Shown one piece after another: positions 43,675 to 52,037 of a stretch of DNA of 64,000 nt. The stretch spans positions 5,332,001 through 5,396,000 of the forward strand of contig NZ_JARXYJ010000001.1 in the NCBI RefSeq assembly GCF_029894425.1, given 5' to 3'. This stretch comes from Streptomyces sp. SAI-127. GTDB lineage: Bacteria; Actinomycetota; Actinomycetes; Streptomycetales; Streptomycetaceae. Below the pieces are notes generated by a model. It had not been told where the DNA came from and made no database searches. It saw nothing but the letters and a program-made list of their open reading frames with translations. The stretch's first letter is position 1, and each line of letters opens with the position of its first letter. Both the position numbers and the translations under genes were made by a program.

Positions 43675-44160
43675 ATGGGCGAACTGGTGGAGCGGGTGGA
43701 CGAGGAGGACCGGGTCATCGGGGTGGTGGACCGGGCGGAGGCCATCGAGAAGAAGTGGCTGCACCGGATCGCGACCACAATCTGCCGTGATCCGGACGGG
43801 CGGATTCTGGTGCATCGGCGGCCGGAGAACGATTCCCGGTTCCCGGGTCAGTACAACTGGCTGGTGGGCGGGGCGGCGGACATCGGGGAGTCGTACGAGG
43901 AGGCGGCGGCCCGTGAACTCGCCGAGGAACTGGGGGTGTCCGGGACACCCCGCTTCCTCTTCAAGTTCCTGTGCCGGGGCGAGATCAGCCCCTACTGGCT
44001 CGGGGTGCACGAAGTCGTCCTGACCGGGGCGCTCGTGCCCGATCCGGCGGAGATCGCGTGGCACGGCTGGTTCGGCGAGGGCGAGTTGCTGGAGGTCGTC
44101 GGGCGGGGGACGTTCGTGTCCGACGGGGTGGAGGCCCTACGGCGTTACCTGGCGGCCTGA
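43675..44160 (+). CDS. Nudix hydrolase (IDI-like)
   Basis: 161 residues; GTG at 43666 is an alternative start. The Nudix box is spread over GGAADIGESYEEAAARELAEELG (residues about 65-87), with the catalytic REL-EEL core intact. The N-terminal VERVDEEDRVIGVVDRAEA and HRRPENDSRFPGQYNWLVGG match the group related to isopentenyl-diphosphate isomerase and YfcD. Substrate not predictable. Confidence 0.88.
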   Translation: MGELVERVDEEDRVIGVVDRAEAIEKKWLHRIATTICRDPDGRILVHRRPENDSRFPGQYNWLVGGAADIGESYEEAAARELAEELGVSGTPRFLFKFLCRGEISPYWLGVHEVVLTGALVPDPAEIAWHGWFGEGELLEVVGRGTFVSDGVEALRRYLAA

Positions 44161-44403
44161 ACGCCTGGCGCCTTGGCAGGGCCTCCCATGGGCGGGGCGC
44201 CCGCCCCCGGTCGAGCCGGAAGACGTACACCCGGACCTCGGTCTCCGGCTCGCTCTCGGGCTGACGGACGACGAGCTCCGCCCCGAAGCCGCCGCCCAGA
44301 TCGTCGGCGACCAGACGCCGGGCCGTGGACAGGGGCTCCCGCCAGTCTCCGCGCCCGCGCACGACAGGTTGTTTCGGGGCAAGCGATGCGTGGTGACCGT
44401 ACG

Positions 44404-44961
44404 TCAGGCGGTGGCGCCCACGGCGGCGTGGGTGAGGACGGGGCGGGGCAGGGGGAGCACAGGGCGCCGAGGCTGGAGCGGGCTCTTGCGGCCGCTCGTG
44501 AAGACGAACAGGCGCAGGACCAGGAAGCGGCCGATGCCGGCCAGGCCGGACGCGGTGAGGTAGACGGCCTGTTCCGTGAGCATGCTCGGCGCCGACTGGA
44601 TGACGTGGAGGAGGAACATCGCGGCGCAGGTGGCGGCGTACGCGGCCGCCGCGGAGCCGGAGGACTGGAGGTGCCGGCGCCAGCCGGGGCGGCGGCCGGT
44701 GCCGAAGGTGAACAGGGCGTGGAGCTCGGTGCACAGGAGCGTCGACGCCACGGTGATCACCGCGTTCGCGACCGCCCACGGCATCGTCATCGCCACCAGC
44801 GGTACGGCGAAGCTGGAGAGCACGCCGATCCCGCCGCCGCAGACGACGAAGCGGACGAAGGAGGCGAGGGGGCCGGGGGTGGCCGGGGAGGACAAGGATG
44901 GCGAGGACGGCGAGGAGGGCGAGGACGGGGACTGGGTCCTGTCGGCCGTCTTCGGCTCCAT
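44404..44961 (-). CDS. GtrA-like membrane protein
   Basis: 185 residues. A Ser/Pro-rich head (residues 8-30) precedes four membrane spans (about 33-53, 60-82, 103-123, 133-155) with FVRFVVCGGGIGVLSSFAV and ALFTFGTGR, the GtrA/DPMS-TM signature. Such proteins move polyprenyl-linked sugars or aid surface glycosylation. No glycosyltransferase is adjacent; a second GtrA domain exists in the GT2 protein at 50.5-52 kb. Confidence 0.82.
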   Translation of the reverse strand: MEPKTADRTQSPSSPSSPSSPSLSSPATPGPLASFVRFVVCGGGIGVLSSFAVPLVAMTMPWAVANAVITVASTLLCTELHALFTFGTGRRPGWRRHLQSSGSAAAAYAATCAAMFLLHVIQSAPSMLTEQAVYLTASGLAGIGRFLVLRLFVFTSGRKSPLQPRRPVLPLPRPVLTHAAVGATA

Positions 44962-45116
44962 GGTGTTTCCTCCGGCTCGGCGAGGGCTTCTCGATCCGCC
45001 TGATCCGGGGTGGATCGGCTGAGATCAACGATGCCGTCGCGGGCTCGCCGGAACGATGGAGTGCCCTCCCGAATGAGAGGTGGGGCTAGCTCCACCCCCG
45101 GGGTGGGGCGGTCCCG

Positions 45117-45606
45117 CTACTCGCCGTCCGCGTCCTTTGCCCGCAGCTCCTCGATATAGGCGAGCGCGAGGTTCGTCGAACGGCTGAACCAGTCGTGGAG
45201 TACGGCGATCTCGTCGGCGGAGTAGCCCGCGAAGACGGCGTCCAGGCGGTCGTAGTACGGCTGGTAGAGGGCGACGACCTTGGCCACGGCGTCGGGCAGC
45301 GCGGCGACCCGGACGCGGCGGCGGTCGGTGGGGTCGGGGACGCGGGTGACGTAGCCGCCGCGTTCGAGGCGGTTGAGGATGCCGGTGACCGCGCCGGTCG
45401 TGACATGGGCGTGCTCGGCGAGGTCGCCCGCGGTGAGGAGGTCCTCGCCGGCCTTCAGGACGCAGGCGAAGGGAGAGCAGGTCGGTGACGTTCAGACCAA
45501 GCCGCTGGGCCATCTCCTGCTGGCCGAGGTGGGCGGTGGCGATGAAGAGGTCCATCGCCTCCCGTGTCTGGGCCGGAGTGGCGGTGGGGCGGGGCTCGGC
45601 GGACAT
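45117..45606 (-). pseudogene. MarR-family regulator disrupted by a one-base insertion
   Basis: Codons from 45606 read MSAEPRPTATPAQTREAMDL through GLNVTDLLS, then switch frame at a GGG run (45471-45473 on the plus strand). In the next frame the protein continues as FACVLKAGEDLLTAGDLAEH, TTGAVTGILNRLERGGYVTR, DRRRVRVAAL and ends at a TAG (45117-45119). Removing one base restores about 162 residues of normal MarR length with the winged helix intact. It is a recent mutation or a sequencing error. An inverted repeat typical of MarR operators lies upstream. Confidence 0.85.
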
Positions 45607-45642
45607 CGGGTTCCTGATTCTCTGAGACGTACTGGATTTCTC

Positions 45643-45669
45643 TTAGCGCGTGAGAGGTTTCTGCGCTAA
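45643..45669. promoter_or_regulatory. Inverted repeat between marR pseudogene and membrane gene
   Basis: TTAGCGC (45643-45649) and GCGCTAA (45663-45669) form perfect 7-bp arms spaced by 13 bases in the 101-bp divergent gap. Likely operator of the MarR protein, controlling its own gene and the plus-strand neighbour. Confidence 0.5.
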
Positions 45670-45707
45670 ATTTCTTAGGGTGTGAGGGATCTGGTCGAGG
45701 AGGATCT

Positions 45708-46085
45708 GTGAGTGCACATCAGTATGACGAGGGGCACACGGTCGCGGGGTGGACCGGATTCGGCATCGCGACCGTCGGGACGGCCGTGCTCGGGCTGGGG
45801 GTGTGCACGGTGTCCGGTGTCGTGATGACCGGTGGTCTCGCGATCACCGCGGTGGGTGCCCTCGTCACCTGGGCCCTGCACCTGGCCGGCTGGGGCAAGC
45901 CACCGGGGCGCCGGCCGCGCGAGCAGTGGGGGATGCGGGTGCGGGACACGAGCGCGCGGCAGGGCCACGTCGGTTGCGTCGGGTGCCGGATGGCGGGGCG
46001 GGGAGGTTCGCGGACCCCGGTGGTCGAGCCCAGGGCGGCAGCGACGGCGGAACCAGAACCCGTCTCCGTGGAGTCGGTGGGCTGA
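45708..46085 (+). CDS. HGxxPAAW-like small membrane protein
   Basis: 125 residues from a GTG with GGAGGATCT upstream. The N-terminal DEGHTVAGWTGF corresponds to the HGxxPAAWTG motif of a common actinomycete membrane-protein family but is divergent (Val-Ala-Gly for Pro-Ala-Ala). Two membrane spans (about 14-35 and 40-60), then AGWGKPPGRRPREQWG and a disordered tail with Cys-x-x-Cys (CVGC). Divergent from the broken MarR gene, its probable regulator. Confidence 0.72.
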   Translation: MSAHQYDEGHTVAGWTGFGIATVGTAVLGLGVCTVSGVVMTGGLAITAVGALVTWALHLAGWGKPPGRRPREQWGMRVRDTSARQGHVGCVGCRMAGRGGSRTPVVEPRAAATAEPEPVSVESVG

Positions 46086-46624
46086 ACTCCCCGGAGTCCT
46101 CGCGTCGCGGCTCCCGCAGACCGGTTTCCGGCTGCCGCGGACCGGTCTCCGGATCCGGCGGGCTGGTCTCCGGCTCCCCCAGGCCGGTCCTCCGGTTCCG
46201 GCGGGCTGGTCTTCGGCTGGCGCGGACGGGTCTTCGGTTCCGGCGGGCTGGTCTCCGGCTCCCCCAGGCCGGTCCTCCGGTTCCGGTGGGCTGGTCTTCG
46301 GTTGGCGCGGACGGGTCTTCGGTTCCGGTGGGCTGGTCTTCGGTTGGCGCGGACGGGTCTTCGGTTCCGGTGGGCTGGTCTTCGGTTGGCGCGGACGGGT
46401 CTTCGGTTCCGGCGGGCTGGTCTTCGGCTGGCGCGGACCGGTCTTCGGGATCCCGCGGGCTGGTCTCCGGCTCCCCCAGGCCGGTCCTCCGGCTCCCCCA
46501 GACCGGTCTCCGGCTGCCGGGGAGGGGCTCCGGATCCTGCGGACCGGTCCCCGGCTCCCGCAGACCGGTCTCCGCATACTCGCGTGATCCTCATTGTCAG
46601 TGGCGCCCCCTACCCTCGTGAGGG
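46086..46624. other. 539-bp gene-free stretch dominated by a minisatellite
   Basis: No gene with normal codon use; several frames stay open only because of the repeat. See the repeat entry for 46110-46580. Confidence 0.6.
46110..46580. repeat. Minisatellite with 21-bp units grouped in 42-bp pairs
   Basis: Alternating 21-base units of the type GGGCTGGTCTTCGGTTGGCGC and GGACGGGTCTTCGGTTCCGGT recur, best preserved at about 46200-46440, with more diverged copies either side. 21 and 42 are multiples of three, so both strands give long repetitive frames (plus: GLVFGWRGRVFGSG; minus: RRPVRANRRPAHRN). No start site or ribosome site supports translation. Confidence 0.88.
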
Positions 46625-47500
46625 ATGGCACAGGCATGGAAGTGCTCGGGGCTGCGGTGGTCGGCGGGTGGGCCCGTGTTGCGGTGGGTCGGCGGTCGGA
46701 GCAGCGCGCTGACCTGGGGGAAGCGGGTGGCCTTCGGGGTCGCGGAGGGGGGTGTGCGGACATGTGTGGGAGCGCGGAGGCGTGCGTGTCCGGCGCGGGC
46801 CGCGGTGTCGGGGCGGAGCACGGGGGCGCGGTGCGAGGAGTGTGCGCGGCTGGACCGGGCGCACTCCGTGGCCGCCGACACCCTCGCGGACGACCCCCGC
46901 CCGTACCGGGTGTACCTGGCGTGGTTCGGGCCCGGCATGGTCAAGGTCGGCATCACGGCGCACGAGCGGGGGAGCACGCGTCTGTGGGAGCAGGGCGCCG
47001 TCTGCTTCAGCTGGCTCGGCACCGGTCCGCTCATGGCCGCCCGGCGCACCGAGGAACTGCTGCGGGCGGCCCTCTCGGTGCCGGACCGCATTCCGTACGG
47101 CGACAAGCGGGCCGTCCGGTCCGCCCTGCCGGCGTCGGCCGCCGAGCGGGCCGCCGAGATCGCCGAACTGCACGCGCGGGCGGTGACACTGGGCGGCTGG
47201 CCCGAGTCCCTGGAGCGCGCGCCCTACGAACCGGTCGATCACGTCGAGGTCTTCGGCCTCGCCGGCCTGCCCGCCGCCGTCGGTGAGGTGAGCGAGCTCG
47301 TCGCGGGCGGGTCGGTGGGCGGCCGGCTCATCGCGGCCGCCGGGCCGGACCTGCACCTGGAGACGGAGGGCGGGGGAGTCGTCGTACTGGACACACGGCT
47401 GATGACCGGGTGGGATCTGGTTCCGGCCGACGGGGCGGAAATCACCGTGCCGATGAGAGAGTTCAAGGAGAAGCCGGGGGTTCAGGACGGGTTGTTCTGA
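46625..47500 (+). CDS. DUF2797 family protein
   Basis: 291 residues. The family core is YRVYLAWFGPGMVKVGITAHERGSTRLWEQGA (written here in parts: YRVYLAWFG, VKVGIT, RLWEQGA), a GIY-YIG-like segment. It is preceded by cysteines (CVGA, CPAR, CEECARL) that may bind zinc. GIY-YIG folds are usually nucleases, but DUF2797 has no established function. Starts just after the minisatellite. Confidence 0.82.
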   Translation: MAQAWKCSGLRWSAGGPVLRWVGGRSSALTWGKRVAFGVAEGGVRTCVGARRRACPARAAVSGRSTGARCEECARLDRAHSVAADTLADDPRPYRVYLAWFGPGMVKVGITAHERGSTRLWEQGAVCFSWLGTGPLMAARRTEELLRAALSVPDRIPYGDKRAVRSALPASAAERAAEIAELHARAVTLGGWPESLERAPYEPVDHVEVFGLAGLPAAVGEVSELVAGGSVGGRLIAAAGPDLHLETEGGGVVVLDTRLMTGWDLVPADGAEITVPMREFKEKPGVQDGLF

Positions 47501-47518
47501 TGAGGGGGAGGGCCGGGG

Positions 47519-48010
47519 ATGGACGTCACCGTGCAGTGGATACGCACGTCGTGGACGAAGCAGTCCCGTGGCGGCGAGGCCGCGACAAGGAGGAACGCGG
47601 CTCCGGTCGGCTTCGTTCTGCCGCCGTCCGCGGTGGGGCGCGACGGGGAGCCGTTCGTCCACGCGGTTCGGATGGACGAGCGGGACGACTTCGTGCCGCA
47701 CGACCACCAGGGCGACAGCCTCAGAGGCGTCGACGTCCAACTCCGTGAGGCGGACGGGCGGTTGCGGGTCCTGCCCAGGGTGAGACCGATGTTCGGGGTG
47801 CCGCCCCGGCCGCGGCGGCGTCCGGGCGTGCGGCTCGAGCCCGGGCAGTGGGTGCGGTGGCGGCTCAACTACCGCTTCAGCAGTGCCGTAGGGCTGCGGG
47901 ACTGGTCGTACTGGCTGGACACCTTCAACATCGCCTACGGCCCGGTCGGCGCCGAGGTGTTCCTCGGCGCGCCGACGGTCCATGTGGACGAGCAGGGGCC
48001 TGTCCGGTAG
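47519..48010 (+). CDS. Hypothetical protein following DUF2797
   Basis: 163 residues with GGGCCGGGG as weak ribosome site, 18 bases after the DUF2797 stop. Aromatic-rich C-terminal half (WVRWRLNYRF, LRDWSYWLDTFNIAYG) and a basic middle. No family recognised; conserved adjacency with DUF2797 is plausible, so co-transcription is likely. Confidence 0.68.
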   Translation: MDVTVQWIRTSWTKQSRGGEAATRRNAAPVGFVLPPSAVGRDGEPFVHAVRMDERDDFVPHDHQGDSLRGVDVQLREADGRLRVLPRVRPMFGVPPRPRRRPGVRLEPGQWVRWRLNYRFSSAVGLRDWSYWLDTFNIAYGPVGAEVFLGAPTVHVDEQGPVR

Positions 48011-48070
48011 CGGTCGGAGTCTCGGGCGGGTGGCTCTTCCGCCCGTCGAACAAGGGATTCCCCAGGGGTT

Positions 48071-48133
48071 CCCTGAGAGCCGCCTGTGCGTTTCTCAGGA
48101 AAATCACAGATATCCGAAAGGGTGCTCTCAGGG
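48071..48133. promoter_or_regulatory. Inverted repeat upstream of response regulator
   Basis: CCCTGAGAGC (48071-48080) and GCTCTCAGGG (48124-48133) are exact complements, and TTTCTCAGG at 48091 is a third related half-site. It lies directly before the regulator start and could be an autoregulatory site or an RNA hairpin over the leader. Confidence 0.45.
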
Positions 48134-48142
48134 GGCCCCGAC

Positions 48143-48895
48143 ATGGTGTTCGCCATGACCACGACCTCGCCCCAGGGGCGCACCGAACTGCTGAGGCCGG
48201 ACGGGAGCCCCGTCCGGGTGCTTGTGGTGGACGACGAGCTGTCGATCACCGAACTGCTGTCCATGGCTCTTCGCTATGAGGGATGGCAGATCCGGAGTGC
48301 GGGAGACGGCCAGGGTGCCGTGCAGACCGCGCGGGAGTTCCGGCCCGACGCCGTCGTTCTCGACATGATGCTTCCCGACATGGACGGACTGGCCGTCCTC
48401 GGGCGGCTTCGGCGTGAGCTGCCGGACGTGCCGGTGCTGTTCCTGACCGCGAAGGACGCCGTCGAGGACCGCATCGCCGGGCTCACCGCCGGTGGCGACG
48501 ACTACGTCACCAAGCCGTTCAGCCTCGAAGAGGTCGTGGCCCGGCTGCGTGGGCTCATTCGCCGATCCGGTGCCGCCGACCGCCGCAGCGACTCCGTGCT
48601 GGTCGTCGGTGACCTCACGCTCGACGAGGACAGCCACGAGGTCTCGCGTGCCGGAGAGAACATCCACCTCACCGCGACCGAGTTCGAACTGCTGCGCTTC
48701 CTCATGCGCAACCCCAGGCGGGTGCTCAGCAAGGCGCAGATCCTCGACCGCGTGTGGTCGTACGACTTCGGCGGCCAGGCCAACGTCGTCGAGCTCTACA
48801 TCTCCTACCTGCGCCGGAAGATAGACGCGGGACGTGAGCCGATGATCCACACGCGGCGCGGAGCCGGCTATCTGATCAAGCCCGCCGCCTCATGA
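48143..48895 (+). CDS. OmpR-family response regulator
   Basis: 250 residues from the ATG at 48143, seven bases after AGGGGG; ATG 48155 is possible. The receiver domain has the acidic pair VVDDE, phospho-Asp in VVLDMMLPDMDG, and Lys in VTKPF. The C-terminal winged helix includes TATEFELLRFL and RRGAGYLI. Overlaps the kinase gene by ATGA. Probably controls the glycosyltransferase genes downstream, which are nearly contiguous. Confidence 0.95.
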   Translation: MVFAMTTTSPQGRTELLRPDGSPVRVLVVDDELSITELLSMALRYEGWQIRSAGDGQGAVQTAREFRPDAVVLDMMLPDMDGLAVLGRLRRELPDVPVLFLTAKDAVEDRIAGLTAGGDDYVTKPFSLEEVVARLRGLIRRSGAADRRSDSVLVVGDLTLDEDSHEVSRAGENIHLTATEFELLRFLMRNPRRVLSKAQILDRVWSYDFGGQANVVELYISYLRRKIDAGREPMIHTRRGAGYLIKPAAS

Positions 48896-50538
48896 GCGGA
48901 CGACGACGGCCGCGGGCGCAGAAGCGGGCAGGGCGAGCAGGCAAGCCGCGCACGCTGCGGACGCGGCTCGTCGTCGCGTCGGTGGTGCTGATCGCCGTGG
49001 TCTGCTCGGTGATCGGCACGGTGACCACGCTGGCCTTGCGGTCACATCTGTACGACCAGCTGAGCGGCAAGCTGAAGGAGGCCTCGTCACGGGCGGCGCC
49101 GCGTGAGTTCCCGCCCGGGAAGTTCGCGAACGGCGCCAACGGCAACGGTGACGACAAGAACGGCCAGCTCGGCGCGCAGGGCAACCAGCAGAACACCCCC
49201 GCCAAGTTCGTCATCGGCCCGGGGCCGGACGGCACGATCGCGGCCAAGGTGGAGAAGGGCAAGATCACCGACGCCAAGCGCGGGGTGAAGTCGGGCTCCG
49301 ACCAGAACTTCGGGATGACCGCCGAGAGCCTCACGGCCGCCCAGATCAAGGTGCTCAGCACGGTTCCCAAGGACAACAAGCAGCACAAGGTGGAGCTGCC
49401 CGGCATCGGTGACTATCTCGTCCGGTACTCCAGCAACGACACCTCCGCCTATTACGTCGCCCTCCCCACCACGGACGTCGACGCCACCATCGACACCCTG
49501 ATCCTCGTGGAGGTCAGCGTCACCGCCGCCGGTCTCGGCGCGGCCGTCATCGCCGGTTACGTGCTGGTCGGGCTCGCCACCCGCCCCCTCCGCAGGGTCG
49601 CCAACACCGCCACCCGGGTCTCCGAACTCCCGCTCCACACCGGCGAGGTCAACCTCAGCGAGCGGGTCCCCGAGGCGGAGTGCGATCCGCACACCGAGGT
49701 CGGACAGGTCGGCTCCGCGCTCAACCGCATGCTGGACCACGTCCACGGCGCCCTGCATGCCCGCCAGCAGAGCGAGATGCGGGTGCGCCAGTTCGTGGCC
49801 GACGCCAGTCACGAGCTGCGGACCCCGCTCGCCTCCATCCGCGGGTACGCCGAGCTCACCAGACGCGGCAGGGAAGAGGTCGGCCCCGACACCCGGCACG
49901 CTCTGGGCCGTATCGAGTCCGAGGCGGGCCGTATGACGCTGCTCGTGGAGGACCTGCTGTTGCTCGCGCGCCTGGACGCCGGGCGGCCGCTGCAGTTCGA
50001 GCAGACCGACCTCATCCCGCTCGTCGTGGACACCATCAGTGATGCCCGAGCGGCCGGCATGGACCACAACTGGCGCCTGGACCTGCCCGACGAACCCGCC
50101 CTCGTCTCCGGTGACGCGGCCCGGCTCCAGCAGGTGCTCATCAACCTGCTCGGCAACGCCCGCAAACACACCCCTGAGGGCACGACCGTCACGGCGCGCA
50201 TCCAGCGGCGCGGCCCCTGGATGTGCGTGGACGTCGAGGACAACGGCCAGGGCATCCCGTCCGACCTGCTCCCGCACGTCTTCGAACGGTTCGCGCGCGG
50301 TGACTCCTCGCGCTCGCGTGCCTCCGGCTCGACGGGGCTGGGCCTCGCCATCGTGCAGGCCGTCGCGACCGCGCACGGCGGTGCCGTGACCGTCGACAGC
50401 GTTCCCGGGCGCACCGTGTTCACCATGCACCTGCCCGCGCTCGGTCCCGTGACCCCGCGTCCGGCGCCCGAAACGAACTGGCAATCGCACTCACAGGCAC
50501 AGCACAGCGCCGCCATATGGGTGCAACAGGGGGCTTGA
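48892..50538 (+). CDS. Membrane sensor histidine kinase
   Basis: 548 residues. First span at about 25-47, an extracytoplasmic sensor of about 150 residues rich in Gly/Asn/Lys near its start, second span at about 203-225, HAMP, then the H box FVADASHELRTPLAS, N box INLLGNARKHT, DNGQGIP and GSTGLGLAIV. All catalytic motifs intact. Partner of the preceding regulator. The stimulus is unknown. Confidence 0.95.
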   Translation: MSGRRRPRAQKRAGRAGKPRTLRTRLVVASVVLIAVVCSVIGTVTTLALRSHLYDQLSGKLKEASSRAAPREFPPGKFANGANGNGDDKNGQLGAQGNQQNTPAKFVIGPGPDGTIAAKVEKGKITDAKRGVKSGSDQNFGMTAESLTAAQIKVLSTVPKDNKQHKVELPGIGDYLVRYSSNDTSAYYVALPTTDVDATIDTLILVEVSVTAAGLGAAVIAGYVLVGLATRPLRRVANTATRVSELPLHTGEVNLSERVPEAECDPHTEVGQVGSALNRMLDHVHGALHARQQSEMRVRQFVADASHELRTPLASIRGYAELTRRGREEVGPDTRHALGRIESEAGRMTLLVEDLLLLARLDAGRPLQFEQTDLIPLVVDTISDARAAGMDHNWRLDLPDEPALVSGDAARLQQVLINLLGNARKHTPEGTTVTARIQRRGPWMCVDVEDNGQGIPSDLLPHVFERFARGDSSRSRASGSTGLGLAIVQAVATAHGGAVTVDSVPGRTVFTMHLPALGPVTPRPAPETNWQSHSQAQHSAAIWVQQGA

Positions 50539-50552
50539 CCAGAGTCGTTCAC

Positions 50553-52037
50553 ATGCGAAGCGACTCTTCTCCCGGCACCCTGCCGGCGCGGGAGCACCTC
50601 CCGGCCGGCGACGCCGGTACGCCTGTCCTGGACGTAGTGATCCCCGTCTACAACGAGGAGAAGGACCTCCAGCCGTGTGTGCTGAGACTGCACGAGCACC
50701 TCAAGCGCACGTTCCCGTACGCGTTCCGCATCACCATCGCGGACAACGCGTCGACGGACACCACTCCCCTAGTGTCGCAGCGGCTGGAGGCGGAGATCTC
50801 GGAGGTCAAGGCCTTCCGGCTGGAGCAGAAGGGCCGCGGCCGGGCCCTTCGGACCGTGTGGTCCGCCTCGGACGCCCCGATCCTCGCGTACATGGACGTG
50901 GACCTGTCCACCGATCTCAACGCCCTGCTGCCGCTGGTGGCCCCGCTGATCTCGGGCCACTCCGACCTGGCGATCGGCTCCCGGCTCGCCCGCAGCTCCA
51001 GGGTCGTACGCGGCCCCAAGCGCGAGTTCATCAGCCGCGCCTACAACCTCATCCTGCGCGGCTCGCTCCAGGCCCGCTTCTCCGACGCGCAGTGCGGCTT
51101 CAAGGCCATCCGGCGTGACGTGGCGCAGGTCCTGCTGCCGCTCGTCGAGGACACCGGCTGGTTCTTCGACACCGAGATGCTGGTCATCGCCGAGCGCGCG
51201 GGCCTTCGTATCCACGAAGTGCCCGTCGACTGGGTCGACGACCCCGACTCCACCGTGCACATCGTGAAGACGGCGACCGAGGACCTCAAGGGGGTGTGGC
51301 GGGTGGGCAAGGCCCTGGCGAGCGGATCGCTGCCGCTGGACCGGATCACCCGGCCGTTCGGCGACGACCCGCGCGACCGCGAGATCCAGGACGTGCCCAA
51401 GGGGCTGGCCCGCCAGCTCGTCGGGTTCTGTGTCGTCGGCGGTCTGTCGACCCTCTTCTACCTCGTCCTCTACAGCGCCTTCCGGCAGTTCGGCGGCTCC
51501 CAGATCGCCAACGCGCTGGCCCTGCTGGTCTCCGCGGTCGCCAACACCGCCGCCAACCGGCGCCTGACCTTCGGGGTGCGCGGGCGGGGCGGGGCCGTCC
51601 GGCACCAGGCGCAGGGCCTGGTCGTCTTCGGTATCGGCCTCGCGCTGACCAGCGGTTCGCTCGCCGCGCTCAACGCGGCCAGCAGCGACCCCGCGCACTC
51701 CACCGAGCTGGCGGTGCTGATCGCCGCCAACCTCGCGGCGACCGTGCTGCGCTTCCTGCTCTTCAGGGCCTGGGTCTTCCCCGACCGCGACGACGACCAG
51801 CCCCGCTCCACGGTGGTGGCCGGCCACACCCCGTCCTCGCCGACCTACTCCACCCAGCAGCCCTGCGCGCCGCTGCCCCAGCGCCCCACCGCGCACCAGT
51901 ACGCCACGGCGCCGCCGTCGCCGTACGAGACGACCGAGTTCCGCGCCGGTGAAGCCGCGGAGCAGCGCTCCTGGAGGGACGCCACCGTGCAGTTGCAGCC
52001 GGTGCGCCCGACCGACACCGACCCGAGGGACTCCTGA
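50553..52037 (+). CDS. GT2 glycosyltransferase with C-terminal GtrA domain (YkcC-like)
   Basis: About 494 residues from the ATG at 50553; an ATG at 50517 overlapping the kinase end is possible and neither has a clear ribosome site. The GT-A domain (about 30-265) has VVIPVYNEEKDL, DNASTDTTP, the DxD-like MDVDLSTD and AQCGFKAIRR, as in dolichyl-phosphate sugar synthases. A GtrA-like four-span region (about 300-415) follows. It should load a sugar onto polyprenyl phosphate for the next gene product. Stop and next start overlap in TGATG. Confidence 0.9.
   Translation: MRSDSSPGTLPAREHLPAGDAGTPVLDVVIPVYNEEKDLQPCVLRLHEHLKRTFPYAFRITIADNASTDTTPLVSQRLEAEISEVKAFRLEQKGRGRALRTVWSASDAPILAYMDVDLSTDLNALLPLVAPLISGHSDLAIGSRLARSSRVVRGPKREFISRAYNLILRGSLQARFSDAQCGFKAIRRDVAQVLLPLVEDTGWFFDTEMLVIAERAGLRIHEVPVDWVDDPDSTVHIVKTATEDLKGVWRVGKALASGSLPLDRITRPFGDDPRDREIQDVPKGLARQLVGFCVVGGLSTLFYLVLYSAFRQFGGSQIANALALLVSAVANTAANRRLTFGVRGRGGAVRHQAQGLVVFGIGLALTSGSLAALNAASSDPAHSTELAVLIAANLAATVLRFLLFRAWVFPDRDDDQPRSTVVAGHTPSSPTYSTQQPCAPLPQRPTAHQYATAPPSPYETTEFRAGEAAEQRSWRDATVQLQPVRPTDTDPRDS

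Noticed and set aside
46110..46580. CRISPR array
   Set aside because: Units are contiguous 21/42-bp repeats without unique spacers and no cas genes occur in the window.
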